Positions 34,816-46,023 are shown, counted from the first letter of the stretch. The stretch is DNA of 64,000 nucleotides from Dyella_A ginsengisoli (GCF_044904665.1 NZ_JADIKM010000006.1:1-64000), one strand, 5' to 3'. Notes: generated by a model not told the origin, from the sequence alone. Numbers and translations: made by a program.

Positions 34816-35967
34816 TCAGTCGGTCGGCTGCGCCACCAACTCCTCGTACAACGCCAGCGTGGCCTGCTGCATGTCGGCCAGGCGGTAGCTCTGCAGCATC
34901 GGGATCGGCGGCGCCACGCGCAGCAGTTCGGCGGCGCGCTCCACCAGCTTTTCGCGATCGCCCAGCGGCACGCGGCCGGCCGGATACAGTTCGGCCAGCA
35001 GCTCGCCCACGCCGCCGTGGGCGTAGCCCAGCACCGGCCGGCACAACGACAGCGCCTCGACCACCGTGCGGCCGAACGCCTCCGGCTTGTTCGACAGCTG
35101 CAGGATCAGCGCGGAGACGGCGTAGATATCGCGCACGTCGTCGCGCGGCGGCGACAGCACCACCTGCGACTGCAGCCCGCGCTGGCGGATCAGCTCGCGC
35201 AGCTCCTCGGCGTACGCCTCGCGCCCCGGCTCCAGCACGCCGAGCAACAGCAGCCGCGTGCCGACGCCACGATCGCGCAGGTCGGCGACCAGTTCGATCG
35301 CGTCGTGATGACCCTTCAGCCGCGTGCCGCGCGCCGGCAAGGTGAGCAACGGCGCGCCGGCCAGCTGCGGAAACTGGGCGAAGAAGGCCTTCTGCCAGGC
35401 GTCATCGGGGCGGTGGCCGTAGGGAAACGCGTCCGGATCGATGCCGCGCGGAATCACCCGCACGCGCGAGGGTTCCAGCCAGCGGTAATGCCCGAGCACA
35501 TAGGCGCGCACCGTCTGCGAGACGGCGATCACCCGCTCGCCGCGCAGCATCACCGCGCTGTAGCGCCCGGGCGAGTTGAGCCCGTGCACCGTGGTGACGA
35601 AATGCGGCTTGCGCGCCAGCCCGCGGATGGCCCAGCGGCCCATCCACGCAGGCATGCGCGAGCGCGCGTGCACGATGTCCGGATCGATCGCCTTCAGCGC
35701 CCGGCGCAGCGCGCCGATGCGGCCCAGCGTGCCGAGCGACTTGCGGCCAATATCCAGCGTGACGTGCTCGCTGCCCTCGGCCTGCAGGCGCTCGGTGAGC
35801 CGACCGCCGGCGGAAATCACCACCGAGCGGTGGCCGGCGGCCACCAGGGCGCGACCGATCTCCAGCGCCGATCGCTCGGCACCGCCGGAATGCATCGCCG
35901 GAATCAGCTGAACCACGGTCAGCGACCGGACGGCGCGGGTGACGGCAGCGGACATGGTCTCTGACAT
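34816..35967 (-). CDS. GT4-family glycosyltransferase
   Basis: A 383-residue GT-B enzyme. The acceptor half opens LTVVQLIPAMHSGGAERSALEIGRAL, and the donor half contains LPARGTRLKGHHDAIELVA and the E-x7-E type motif in KPEAFGRTVVEALSLCRPV. The SGGAERSALE opening is common in LPS core and capsule glycosyltransferases. ATG 35967 is chosen because AAGG lies five bases upstream; ATG 35979 or 35955 are possible. The ligase-like and WaaE-like genes follow after 79 bases, forming a three-gene leftward operon. Confidence 0.88.
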   Translation of the reverse strand: MSETMSAAVTRAVRSLTVVQLIPAMHSGGAERSALEIGRALVAAGHRSVVISAGGRLTERLQAEGSEHVTLDIGRKSLGTLGRIGALRRALKAIDPDIVHARSRMPAWMGRWAIRGLARKPHFVTTVHGLNSPGRYSAVMLRGERVIAVSQTVRAYVLGHYRWLEPSRVRVIPRGIDPDAFPYGHRPDDAWQKAFFAQFPQLAGAPLLTLPARGTRLKGHHDAIELVADLRDRGVGTRLLLLGVLEPGREAYAEELRELIRQRGLQSQVVLSPPRDDVRDIYAVSALILQLSNKPEAFGRTVVEALSLCRPVLGYAHGGVGELLAELYPAGRVPLGDREKLVERAAELLRVAPPIPMLQSYRLADMQQATLALYEELVAQPTD

Positions 35968-36041
35968 GAAGGCCTTCATCCCTGGAGGCAAGCAGTGATC
36001 GTGCCGAACGCGCGGTCCGGCGCCGGATTCACCGCGCCGGT

Positions 36042-36248
36042 TCAGTCGCGCAGGACGTAATGCGCGCCGCAGTAGGGACAGGTGGACTCTCCGCCGTCGT
36101 CGACGATGGGCAGATACACCTTCGGATGGGAGTTCCACAGCGCCATGCCCGGCATCGGACAGGACAGCGGCAGGTCGCTGTGCGTCACTTCGTACCGATT
36201 TTGGGCATTTGCCAGGATCGGCGTCACCGCGGAAGAGGGGCGCGACAT
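36042..36248 (-). CDS. CHCC-type zinc-finger domain protein
   Basis: A 68-residue protein of the small zf-CHCC family related to the zinc domain of mitochondrial complex I subunit NDUFS6. Cys30, His41, Cys57 and Cys60 (CPYC) are the likely zinc ligands, and it ends in AHYVLRD like its relatives. GGAG six bases upstream supports the start. Function in bacteria is not established. It lies 74 bases upstream of the glycosyltransferase operon on the same strand and could be its first gene. Confidence 0.85.
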   Translation of the reverse strand: MSRPSSAVTPILANAQNRYEVTHSDLPLSCPMPGMALWNSHPKVYLPIVDDGGESTCPYCGAHYVLRD

Positions 36249-36342
36249 GGGGGGCTCCGGACAGGAAAGTCGAGCCGTCAATGGTAGCAGCCCGCCGGGC
36301 GATCGAAGGCCTGCGCCGGGTCCGGCCGCATGGGCGGCCGCC

Positions 36343-36379
36343 AAAAAAGAGCGGCCGCGCCGGTCACGGCGCGACCGCT
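36343..36379 (-). terminator. terminator of yceI
   Basis: Read leftward: a 13-bp stem AGCGGTCGCGCCG / CGGCGCGGCCGCT with one G-U pair and loop TGAC, followed by CTTTTTT. It lies 23 bases past the yceI stop. Confidence 0.92.
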
Positions 36380-36401
36380 TCGAGAACGTAACGGCAGCGG
36401 C

Positions 36402-36986
36402 TTACTTGGCCTTGCCGGCCTCGGCCTCGGTGGTGATGCGGATCTGCACTTCGTCGCTCACGTTCGGCACGTAGGCGCCCACGCCGAAATCCGAGCGTTT
36501 GATCGTGCCGGTGGCGTCGAAACCGACCGCCGGTACCTTCAGCATCGGCTGCATGCCGGCCTTGTTGAGCGTGGCGTCGAGCACCACCGCCTTGGTCACG
36601 CCGTGCACGGTGAGGTCACCGGTGACCTTGAACTTGTTGTTGCCCAGCGGCTCGACCCGGGTGCTCTTGAAGGTGACCACCGGGTACTTGTCGGCGTCGA
36701 AGAAGTCGGGCTTCTTCAGGTGCTCGTCGAGCGCGCTGACGTGGGTGTCGAGGTTGGCCAGCGGCAGAGTCACTTCCACGCTGGACTTGGCCGGATTGGC
36801 CTCGTCATACACCAGGGTGCCCGCGCTGATGCCGAGGTTGGCGGTGGGGTTGGAGAAGCCGAAGTGGTTCCAGCTAAACAGCACCATCGTGTGGGCGGGA
36901 TCGAGCTTGTAGGTGACCGGCGCGGCCTGGGCGGCGAAGCTGGCACCGAGCAGGGCGGCGAGGGCGAGGACTTTCATGGCGCGCAT
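36402..36986 (-). CDS. yceI: YceI-family periplasmic protein
   Basis: A 194-residue lipocalin-like protein with a signal peptide (1-23). The family pattern is clear: YKLDPAHTMVLFSWNHFGFSN, FFDADKYPVVTFKST, and VTGDLTVHGVTKAVVLDA, ending in DEVQIRITTEAE. Family members bind polyisoprenoids and are often induced by alkaline or osmotic stress. ATG 36986 has AGGAG seven bases upstream. The RutE-type reductase gene is 63 bases upstream on the same strand, and an intrinsic terminator ends the unit. Confidence 0.94.
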   Translation of the reverse strand: MRAMKVLALAALLGASFAAQAAPVTYKLDPAHTMVLFSWNHFGFSNPTANLGISAGTLVYDEANPAKSSVEVTLPLANLDTHVSALDEHLKKPDFFDADKYPVVTFKSTRVEPLGNNKFKVTGDLTVHGVTKAVVLDATLNKAGMQPMLKVPAVGFDATGTIKRSDFGVGAYVPNVSDEVQIRITTEAEAGKAK

Positions 36987-37049
36987 GGATGGACTCCTGG
37001 TGAGGGGTGAACCGGCGCGCGGCGCCGGGCGGATCGGAAGATCGGGCAA

Positions 37050-37643
37050 TCAGGCAATCGTGCAGGCTTCGTCAAACGACAGCCGCGGGCTGCGCGGGAA
37101 CAGATCACGGCTGGCATCGCCGTAGCCGATGTTGATCAGGAAGTTGGACTTGATCGCCGTGCCGGCGAAGAACGCCGCATCCACGCCGGCGTTGTCGAAG
37201 CCGGACATCGGGCCGCAATCCAGGCCCAGCGCGCGCGCCGCCAGGATCACGTAGGCGCCCTGCAGCGTGGCATTGCGGAAGGCGGTGGTGTCGATCAAGG
37301 GCTGGTTGCCGGCGAACCAGCTCTTCGCATCGACGTGCGGAAACAGCTGCGGCAGCTTGTCGTGGAAGGCGTGGTCGTTGGCGACGATCGCCGTCACCGG
37401 CGCGGCCATGGTCTTGGCGCGATTGCCGTCGGACATCAGCGGCGCCAGCTTCGCCTTGGCCTCGGGCGACTTCACGAACACCAACCGCATCGGCGAGCTG
37501 TTGGCGCTGGTCGGGCCGAACTTCACCAGCTCGTAAAGCTGGTGCAGCTGGGCGTCGCTCACCTCTTTCGGCAACCATGCGTTGAAGGTGCGGGCGTTGC
37601 GGAACAGCTGATCGAGGGCGGTATCGGAAAGCATCTCGCTCAT
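37050..37643 (-). CDS. nitroreductase-family malonic semialdehyde reductase (RutE-like)
   Basis: A 197-residue FMN-dependent nitroreductase-fold protein matching the RutE/HadB group, which reduces malonic semialdehyde to 3-hydroxypropionate in uracil degradation. The FRNARTFNAWLPKEV opening, FGPTSANSSPMRLVFV loop and GLDCGPMSGFDNAGVD are characteristic. No other rut genes are nearby, so it may act as a general aldehyde or quinone reductase. Expected to be soluble and cytoplasmic. Followed by yceI. Confidence 0.87.
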   Translation of the reverse strand: MSEMLSDTALDQLFRNARTFNAWLPKEVSDAQLHQLYELVKFGPTSANSSPMRLVFVKSPEAKAKLAPLMSDGNRAKTMAAPVTAIVANDHAFHDKLPQLFPHVDAKSWFAGNQPLIDTTAFRNATLQGAYVILAARALGLDCGPMSGFDNAGVDAAFFAGTAIKSNFLINIGYGDASRDLFPRSPRLSFDEACTIA

Positions 37644-37762
37644 GGGTATCCTTCGGTTGGCGCAGCAAGAGACCAGTGTACGTGCGTCGCTGCGCCAACA
37701 GGACCCCGCCCGGTGGAACGAACTGTGCAGATTCCAGAAACAATCGCCGCGATCGCGCCCGC

Positions 37763-38731
37763 ATGCTGAGGGCCGCCGGCGAGTGCTGGGCGATCACCGA
37801 CGAGGCCGCCGGCAACCAGCGCCAGGCGCTGGCGCTGGCGGGCGCGCTGGGCCTGCCGGTGCGGCACCTGGTGCTGGAGCCGCGCGCGCCGTGGTCGTGG
37901 TTCGCACCGCGCCTGCTGGCCGGTGGACGGCTGGCGTTGCCGGCGGCGCAGCGCGAACTTTTCGCGCCGCCGTGGCCGCGCGTGGCGGTCGGCTGCGGCC
38001 GGGCCGCGGCACTGTTCACCCGCCTGCTGCGACCGCTCTCCGACGGCGCCTGCCACACGGTGCAGATCCTCGATCCGCGCATCGATCCGACGCACTGGGA
38101 CACCGTGATTGCCCCGCGCCACGATGGCTTGCACGGTGCGAACGTGCTCACGCCGCTGGGCTCGCTGCATCCGATCGACGATGCCTGGCTGGCCGATGCG
38201 CGCCAGGCGTTTCCCCAGCTTGGCGAACTGCCGCAGCCGCGCGTGGGCGTGCTGCTGGGCGGGCCGCGCAAGGGCATTGCGCTCGATGTGCGCTACGCCG
38301 AGACGCTGAGCCAGCGGCTGCGCGCGCTCTACCAGCGCGACGGCGGCAGCATGCTGGTGGTCGCCTCGCGCCGCACGCCCGCCGCACTCGCGGAAATGCT
38401 GCGCAGCCAGCTGGACGAGCTGCCCGGCCTGTTCTGGCGCGACGCCGCGGACGGTGCCAATCCCTACCCCGGCGTGCTGGGCTGGGCCGACCGGCTGGTG
38501 GTCACAGCCGACTCGGTGAACATGCTCAGCGAAGCCTGCGGCGTCGGCTGCCCGGTGGAGACCGTGGTCACCGCGCCGCTGCCGTCGCGCATCGCGCGTT
38601 TTCATCAGGCGTTGCACGAAGCAGGCTATCTGGCTGACGGCGGCGATCCAACGGCACCGCTGCGCGAAACGGCACTGCTGGCCGCACAGGTGCGGGCACG
38701 GATGAAGGCCGGCGGCGACGCTCAACCGTAA
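37763..38731 (+). CDS. ELM1 (mitochondrial fission)-family protein
   Basis: A 322-residue protein of the DUF1022/ELM1 family, which has a GT-B-like fold. Visible motifs are CWAITDEAAGNQRQALALA at the start, HTVQILDPRI, VIAPRHDGL, GVLLGGPRKG and VTADSVNMLSEACGVG. The last resembles nucleotide-sugar binding loops. Function in bacteria is unknown, and a glycosyltransferase role has been suggested from the fold. It faces glnE and the two genes overlap by ten bases at their 3' ends. No clear ribosome binding site. Confidence 0.85.
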   Translation: MLRAAGECWAITDEAAGNQRQALALAGALGLPVRHLVLEPRAPWSWFAPRLLAGGRLALPAAQRELFAPPWPRVAVGCGRAAALFTRLLRPLSDGACHTVQILDPRIDPTHWDTVIAPRHDGLHGANVLTPLGSLHPIDDAWLADARQAFPQLGELPQPRVGVLLGGPRKGIALDVRYAETLSQRLRALYQRDGGSMLVVASRRTPAALAEMLRSQLDELPGLFWRDAADGANPYPGVLGWADRLVVTADSVNMLSEACGVGCPVETVVTAPLPSRIARFHQALHEAGYLADGGDPTAPLRETALLAAQVRARMKAGGDAQP

Positions 38732-41568
38732 AAGTCGAACCCCAGTGCGACGGTGACTTCGTGCACCGCGGCGGCGAGCGAGGCCAGCGCGGCGTCGCGG
38801 GCGTCGATGCGCGAACGCAGGTCCAGCGTGCAGGTGAGCGCACGCTGCAGCAGCTCCGCATGCACGCGAGTGAACGCATCGGCCTGCGCCGCGTCGAGCA
38901 GGCCGGCCTCACGGCAGGCCTCGATCAAGCCGGCATTGCCGGTGACCTCGAGCAGCGCTGGATGCCTCGCCGCCGTGGCCAGCACCAGCCCCTGCAGCGC
39001 GAATTCGATGTCGAGCAGGCCGCCCTGGCCCTGCTTGAGGTCGAAGCGCGCATCGTCGGAACGATCGCGCTCGGCGCGCCAGCGTCGGCGCATGCTGGAG
39101 ACTTCCGCCAGCACCGCCGTGCGTTCGCGCGGCGCGCCGAGGATCTCTCGCCGCAGCGCCGCCAGCTCCCCATGCAGCGCCGGATCGCCGGCCACCGCGC
39201 GCGCGCGCAGCAGTGCCTGGTGTTCCCACGTCCAGGCGCGACCGCGCTGGTACGCGGCGAAGGCGTCGAAGCTCGATACCAGCAGCCCCTTGGAGCCGTC
39301 CGGACGCAGCCGCGTGTCCACTTCGTACAGACGGCCGGCGCGGGTGAGCACGGTGAGCCAGTTCATCACGCGCTGCGCCAGGCGCTGGTACCAGCGCGAG
39401 CCTTCCAGCGGGCGCGCGCCGTCGCTCATCGCGGCGGCGCGGCGGCTGTCGTAGACGAACACCAGGTCCAGGTCCGACGCAAAGCCCAGCTCCTCGCCGC
39501 CCAGGCTGCCGTAGCCGAGCACCGCGAAGCCGGAGCCTTCGCCGGGCAGCCGGCCGTGCTGTACGGCCAGCTCGCGCTCGGCCAGCGCGGTGACCGCCAC
39601 CACCACCGACTCGGCCAGCGCCGCGAGCCGGCGCGCGGTCGACACCGCATCGGCGCGGCCGTCGTTGAACGCCAGCCCCAGCCGGAACGCCACGCTGGCC
39701 TTGAACTCGTTGATGCGTTCGAGCTCGGCCTCCGCCTCGCGCTCGTCCAGCGTACCCAGCACGCGGGTGATCTCGGCGCTGATGTCGGCGCGCTTGAACG
39801 GCAGCTGGTCGATGCGCGGGTCGAGCACGTCATCCAGCAGCAGCGGCTGGGCGATCACCCGCTCGGCCAGGAAGGCGCGGTCGGCGAACAGCCGCGCGAG
39901 GCGACGGCGCGCCGCCGGCTGCTCCTCCAGCAACGCAAGATAAGAAGACCGGCGCGCCACCGACTGCACCAGCTGGCACAGGCGCAACAGGCAGGCCACC
40001 GGCGCGGCGGTCTGGCGCGCGGCGATCAGCACCTGCGGCATCAGCCGGTCCAGCCGCTCGCGCGAACCGGGCGACATGGCACGCACGTTGGCCGCTTGCG
40101 GCAGCTTGAGCAGCGCATCGGCCACCGCGTCACCGGGCACAAAGCCGGAGGCCTCCAGCTCCGCGGCCTCGATCGTGCCCGCGCAGGCCGCCTGCCACAG
40201 CGCGGTATCGGCCACCGGCACGCTGGCGGCGCGGCCGCCCTGGGGCATCAGCACGGCGGCGAATTCCTCGCTGACCACCGCGCGATGGCGCGCCAGCTCG
40301 GCCTCCAGCGCCGGCCAGTCGGGATGATCCAGACCGCGCGCGATGCGTTCGCGGCTGAGCGCGTCCTCGGGGATGTCGTGGGTCTGAGCGTCGCGCAGCA
40401 TCTGCACGCGGTTCTCCGCCCGGCGCAGGCAGACGTAGGCCTCGCGCAATGCACGGGCGCGGGCCGCGGGGATATGCCCGCGCGCCTCGCAGGCGGTGAG
40501 CGCCGGAAGCAGGCCGCGCACGCGCAGCGAGGGCTCGCGGCCGCCGCGGATCAGCTGGGTGAGCTGCACGATGAACTCGATCTCGCGAATGCCGCCGGGA
40601 CCGAGCTTGAGGTTGTCGGCCAGATCCTTGCGGGCGACTTCCGCGTCGATCAGCGCCTTCATCTCGCGCAGACCGGCGAAGGCGGTGTAGTCGAGGTACT
40701 TGCGGTAGACGAACGGGCGCAGCAGCTCCTGCAGTTGCTTGCCGGCTGCCCGATCGCCGGCCACCGGGCGCGCCTTGATCCAGGCGTAGCGCTCCCAGTC
40801 GCGACCCTCGCTCTGGTAGTACTGCTCCATCGCGGCGAACGGCAGCGCGAGGCGGCCGGCGCTGCCGAACGGGCGCAGGCGCAGGTCGACCCGCGCGCAG
40901 ATGCCGTCCAGCGTCGGCTCGTTCAGCAATCGCACCAGCTGGCGCACCAGCCGCACGAAGTATTCGCTGTTGTCCAGGCTGCGCGCGCCGTCGCTCTGGC
41001 CGGACTGCGGGTAGGCCAGCACCAGGTCGATGTCGGAGGAGAAATTCAGCTCGCTGCCGCCGAGCTTGCCGAAGCCGACCACCACCAGCCGCTGCGCGCT
41101 GCCGTCCGCACCGCGCGGGTGGCCGTAGCGGGCCGCGAGCTGGCGTTCGCACCAGGCCAGCGCCTGTTCCAGCAGCACTTCGTACAGCACGCTGGTGTCG
41201 GACAAGGTGGCCGGCAGGTCGTCCAGGCCGTTGACGTCGCGGAACACCAGTCGCAACGCCTCCGCACGGCGAAACCGACGAAGCAGCGCCAGCGTCTGCG
41301 GCTCGTCCTCGGGCAGGCGCAGGGCCTCGGCACGCGAGGCGGCATCGGCGGGCGAACGCAGCCGCTCCAGCCCGGCCGGCCCGAGCAGCTGCGGCTGGCT
41401 GCGCCACACCTCGAAGGCGAAATCGCTGGCCAGCAGGGTGCGCCGAATCCGCTCGGCCACGCCAGCGTCGTCCTGCACCGCCACGCCAGCGGCGCGGCAG
41501 GCGGCGGTGAGCTGGGCGTAGCGGTCATCGATCAGGGCGCGCAGCGTGGGCGATTCGGGCGTGGTCAT
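38722..41568 (-). CDS. glnE: bifunctional glutamine synthetase adenylyltransferase/deadenylase
   Basis: A 948-residue enzyme that adds or removes AMP on glutamine synthetase according to nitrogen status. Two nucleotidyltransferase domains are intact: VGFGKLGGSELNFSSDIDLV (about residue 170-190, removal half) and LGYGSLGGEELGFASDLDLVF (about 700, transfer half), each followed by its GlnD_UR-type helical region (RPFGSAGRLALPF and RLRPDGSKGLLV). ATG 41568 gives a normal length. It lies alone; no glnA or glnB is in the window. Confidence 0.96.
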   Translation of the reverse strand: MTTPESPTLRALIDDRYAQLTAACRAAGVAVQDDAGVAERIRRTLLASDFAFEVWRSQPQLLGPAGLERLRSPADAASRAEALRLPEDEPQTLALLRRFRRAEALRLVFRDVNGLDDLPATLSDTSVLYEVLLEQALAWCERQLAARYGHPRGADGSAQRLVVVGFGKLGGSELNFSSDIDLVLAYPQSGQSDGARSLDNSEYFVRLVRQLVRLLNEPTLDGICARVDLRLRPFGSAGRLALPFAAMEQYYQSEGRDWERYAWIKARPVAGDRAAGKQLQELLRPFVYRKYLDYTAFAGLREMKALIDAEVARKDLADNLKLGPGGIREIEFIVQLTQLIRGGREPSLRVRGLLPALTACEARGHIPAARARALREAYVCLRRAENRVQMLRDAQTHDIPEDALSRERIARGLDHPDWPALEAELARHRAVVSEEFAAVLMPQGGRAASVPVADTALWQAACAGTIEAAELEASGFVPGDAVADALLKLPQAANVRAMSPGSRERLDRLMPQVLIAARQTAAPVACLLRLCQLVQSVARRSSYLALLEEQPAARRRLARLFADRAFLAERVIAQPLLLDDVLDPRIDQLPFKRADISAEITRVLGTLDEREAEAELERINEFKASVAFRLGLAFNDGRADAVSTARRLAALAESVVVAVTALAERELAVQHGRLPGEGSGFAVLGYGSLGGEELGFASDLDLVFVYDSRRAAAMSDGARPLEGSRWYQRLAQRVMNWLTVLTRAGRLYEVDTRLRPDGSKGLLVSSFDAFAAYQRGRAWTWEHQALLRARAVAGDPALHGELAALRREILGAPRERTAVLAEVSSMRRRWRAERDRSDDARFDLKQGQGGLLDIEFALQGLVLATAARHPALLEVTGNAGLIEACREAGLLDAAQADAFTRVHAELLQRALTCTLDLRSRIDARDAALASLAAAVHEVTVALGFDFYG

Positions 41569-41704
41569 CCCGGCATTGTGCCGCAGGCGGCACGGCGCAG
41601 CAGTCGCCGGCACGGCCCATGCGAGCGGCGAAATCGCCCCCATGAAAGGTTCATGTCCGGGCAATTACTCTCGCGTGTCTGTTCCGTGACAACCACAGGA
41701 CGCC

Positions 41705-43606
41705 ATGGCCGTTGCCCTCTCCGCCTCCAGCAAATCGCGCCGCCCCTGGCAGGGCGCGCTGGTGCTCGCCCTGATGGCGCTCGCCTTCGTGCTGCTCACC
41801 GGGCTGATCGACGGTGGCGTCGGCGTGGCGCCGCGGCGGCTGTTCGACCAGCCGGTGTACGTGCTGGCCAACGCGCTGCCCGGGTTGTTGCTGGCCGGCG
41901 CCCTGCTGGCCTTCACCCGCCGGGCGATGCTCTCGTTCGGGCTGGCGCTGGCGGCGGAGGGCACAGTGTATGCCGTCAACTATCTCAAGATAGCCAATCT
42001 CGGCACGCCGCTGATTCCCGCCGATTTCCACATGATCGGCCAGCTCAACAAGGGCGGCACCCACGTGCTGGGCGCCTATCTGCCGCACAGCCCGTGGCCT
42101 TATCTGGCGATGCTCGCGGTGATCGCCCTGGTCATCGTGCTGTGGCGTCGCGAACCGCGCCTGCTCCCGCAGAGCCCGCGCGCGCCGCGGGTGCTGGCCG
42201 GCACGGCATCGCTGGCCCTGCTGGTAACGCTGATCGCCGGCGCGACGCCGTGGACGCGGCTCTACAACGGCCGCACGCTGTGGCTGGAGCCGTGGTCGGC
42301 CACCTCCACCGCCACCCACTCCGGGCTGCTCAGCTCGCTGATGATATATCGCCTGCAGTACGGGCACGGCGCCCGCAAGCCCGACACGGCCGCGGCGCGC
42401 GAACTACTCGGCCGCGCCGACGAGGCGTTGCGGCAGCAGGCGGTCGCCGGCGCCACGGCCAGCGAGGGCCTGCCCGACATCGTGGTGGTGCAGAGCGAGT
42501 CGTTCTTCGACCCGCGCATCCTCAACGGCTACCAGGGCTCGCAGATCACGCCGAACCTGGACCGACTGGCCAGGCACGGCACCAGCGGGGCGCTGCACGT
42601 GCCGACGTTCGGCGGCGGCACCATCCGTACCGAGTTCGAGGTGCTGACCGGGCTGTCGCTGCGCTATTTCCCGGACCTGCAGTTCCCCTACCTGCAGCTC
42701 AACGCGAAGGTGGTGCCCGGCCTAGTGCGCACGCTGCGTTCGAACGGCTACGAGACGGTGGCGATCCACGGCAACGATCCGTCGTTCTGGAACCGCACCA
42801 GCGCGTTCAAGGCAATCGGCTTCGACCGTTTCGTCTCGCAGTCGGCCTTTCCTGCCGGCGCCGCCAATGACGGCCAGTACATGGCCGATCGCGGCATGAC
42901 CGACGAGATCCTCACCCAACTCAAGGACAGCGGTCCGCCGCAGTTCCTGTTCGCCATCAGCATCGAGGCGCACGGTCCGTACGACACCATTCCGGCCGAC
43001 ACCGCCGAGCGCGACGCGATGCCGGTACCGCCAGGCATCACCGGCAAGGACAAGCTGGAGCTGCAGAATTACCTCTATCACATCCATCACGCCGACCAGG
43101 AACTGGGGCGTCTTGCCGACGTGCTCGCCAGGCGCGAGCGCCCGACCCTGCTGCTGTTCTACGGCGATCACCTGCCCGCGCTCAGCAACGCCTTCCAGAC
43201 CGCCGGCTTCGTCGACGGCGGCACCATGCTGAGCGAACCGGGCACGTGGCTGCTGGTCGATCCGCGCAAGGCCGCCAAGCCGCAGCGCACGGCCGTGGCC
43301 TCATGGATGCTGCCCGGCCTGCTGCTGCAGAGCGCCGGTATCCGCGACGACAGCTACTTTGCCCTCACCCGGCTGGTCGGCCCGGAACTGGCCGCGCTGA
43401 CCCGCGCTCCCGATGCCGACACCACGGGCGAAGATGCCCAGGTCGCCCGCACCGATCGCGACATGGCCAGCGTCGCCCAGCTGCGCCTGGATGGAAAGCT
43501 GGATGCACTGCTGCCGCCGGACACCCGTGCGATGGCGCATCAGGCGGCCGCCCGCGAGCCGGCGCTAGAAACCGATGCTCACCTCGGCGCCGGCGCCTCG
43601 CACTGA
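41705..43606 (+). CDS. LTA synthase-family sulfatase-fold membrane protein
   Basis: A 633-residue inner-membrane protein with about five N-terminal transmembrane helices (to about 185) and a periplasmic sulfatase-fold domain. Metal and nucleophile motifs are VVVQSESFFD (E265), the GGGTIRTEFEVL threonine (T306), VAIHGNDPSFWNR and LLFYGDHLPAL. In Gram-negatives these proteins transfer phosphoglycerol or phosphoethanolamine to periplasmic glucans or LPS (OpgB/MdoB type). The target here is unknown; the nearby LPS cluster makes LPS or glucan decoration plausible. Confidence 0.87.
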   Translation: MAVALSASSKSRRPWQGALVLALMALAFVLLTGLIDGGVGVAPRRLFDQPVYVLANALPGLLLAGALLAFTRRAMLSFGLALAAEGTVYAVNYLKIANLGTPLIPADFHMIGQLNKGGTHVLGAYLPHSPWPYLAMLAVIALVIVLWRREPRLLPQSPRAPRVLAGTASLALLVTLIAGATPWTRLYNGRTLWLEPWSATSTATHSGLLSSLMIYRLQYGHGARKPDTAAARELLGRADEALRQQAVAGATASEGLPDIVVVQSESFFDPRILNGYQGSQITPNLDRLARHGTSGALHVPTFGGGTIRTEFEVLTGLSLRYFPDLQFPYLQLNAKVVPGLVRTLRSNGYETVAIHGNDPSFWNRTSAFKAIGFDRFVSQSAFPAGAANDGQYMADRGMTDEILTQLKDSGPPQFLFAISIEAHGPYDTIPADTAERDAMPVPPGITGKDKLELQNYLYHIHHADQELGRLADVLARRERPTLLLFYGDHLPALSNAFQTAGFVDGGTMLSEPGTWLLVDPRKAAKPQRTAVASWMLPGLLLQSAGIRDDSYFALTRLVGPELAALTRAPDADTTGEDAQVARTDRDMASVAQLRLDGKLDALLPPDTRAMAHQAAAREPALETDAHLGAGASH

Positions 43607-43811
43607 GCCGGAGCACGCGGCGGCGGCCGCCTATCCCACTCGCGAAATAGCCACGTCCCACATCCGGGACGTCGACCCACGCCCTGTGGCTCGACCGGTG
43701 ACGACGGCCGCAGGGAGCACACATCGTCCCGATCGCCGAGCGTGAAAGCGAGGCGCTTGCAGGCAGCCGCCGTGACGTCATCGGCGCCGTTTCGTCAGCG
43801 AGCCGGACAAA

Positions 43812-43839
43812 GAAAAACCCCGCCGAAGCGGGGTTTTTC
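43812..43839. terminator. bidirectional terminator (groEL / LTA synthase-like gene)
   Basis: A 12-bp stem GAAAAACCCCGC / GCGGGGTTTTTC with loop CGAA and five A/T pairs on both sides. It ends the leftward groEL transcript and could stop rightward transcription. The rest of the 262-base gap 43607-43868 holds nothing I can identify. Confidence 0.88.
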
Positions 43840-43868
43840 GTGGGTGCAGCGCAGCGGTGCGGCGGGAC

Positions 43869-45518
<1,650 letters not shown>

Positions 45519-45647
45519 GATTTTTTTGCCTCAAAAAAATTGAATAGGAATGGACTTTGTCGCGAGGTGCTGCAGAAGGAGCCGAAGGCGACTGGCGTGC
45601 GCGCTTTTGATCCGCGCTCAGCCGGTCAGCCCGGAGCTCCAGCCAAC

Positions 45648-45941
45648 TCACCCCTCGATCACGGCCACGATGTCGTCTTCCTTCAGGAAGACCAGCTCTT
45701 CGCCGTCGATCTTGATTTCCTGGCCGGCGTACTTGCCGAACAGCACGGTGTCGCCTTCCTTCAGCGACATCGGGCGGACGTTGCCGTCTTCCAGGATGCG
45801 GCCGGTACCGGCGGCGATCACCTTGCCGCGGGTCGGCTTCTCGGTGGCGCTGTCGGGGATCACGATGCCGCCGGCGGAGACGCGCTCCTCTTCCAGGCGC
45901 TTGACGATGACTCGATCGTGCAGCGGACGCAGTTTGCTCAT
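45648..45941 (-). CDS. groS: co-chaperonin GroES
   Basis: A 97-residue Hsp10 that caps GroEL. MSKLRPLHDRVIVKRLEEE, the mobile loop KPTRGKVIAAGTG and the KYAGQEIKIDGEELVFLKEDDIVAVIE end are canonical. ATG 45941 gives the family start; the longer upstream frame crosses the promoter. The gene heads the groES-groEL operon, with a CIRCE operator 56 bases upstream. Confidence 0.98.
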   Translation of the reverse strand: MSKLRPLHDRVIVKRLEEERVSAGGIVIPDSATEKPTRGKVIAAGTGRILEDGNVRPMSLKEGDTVLFGKYAGQEIKIDGEELVFLKEDDIVAVIEG

Positions 45942-45993
45942 GGGTGGCTCCAGCTCATGGATGGTTGACGAAAATTGGTCCCGGACCGGCGCA

Positions 45994-46023
45994 TTGTTAG
46001 CACTCACGGTCGGTGAGTGCCAA
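45994..46023 (-). promoter_or_regulatory. CIRCE operator (HrcA site) overlapping the groES promoter
   Basis: TTAGCACTC-N9-GAGTGCCAA at 45997-46023 matches CIRCE with one mismatch in the outer right arm. On the reverse strand TTGGCA (46023-46018) and TAACAA (45999-45994) are spaced 18 bases, so HrcA bound to CIRCE would cover the promoter. Heat induction by HrcA release is the expected control. Confidence 0.93.

Noticed and set aside
38761..42870. A 1369-codon open frame antisense to glnE and partly overlapping the LTA-synthase-like gene
   Set aside because: It is a shadow of glnE in GC-rich DNA. Its product is low-complexity His/Arg/Gln-rich, with no domain, while glnE has full family motifs.
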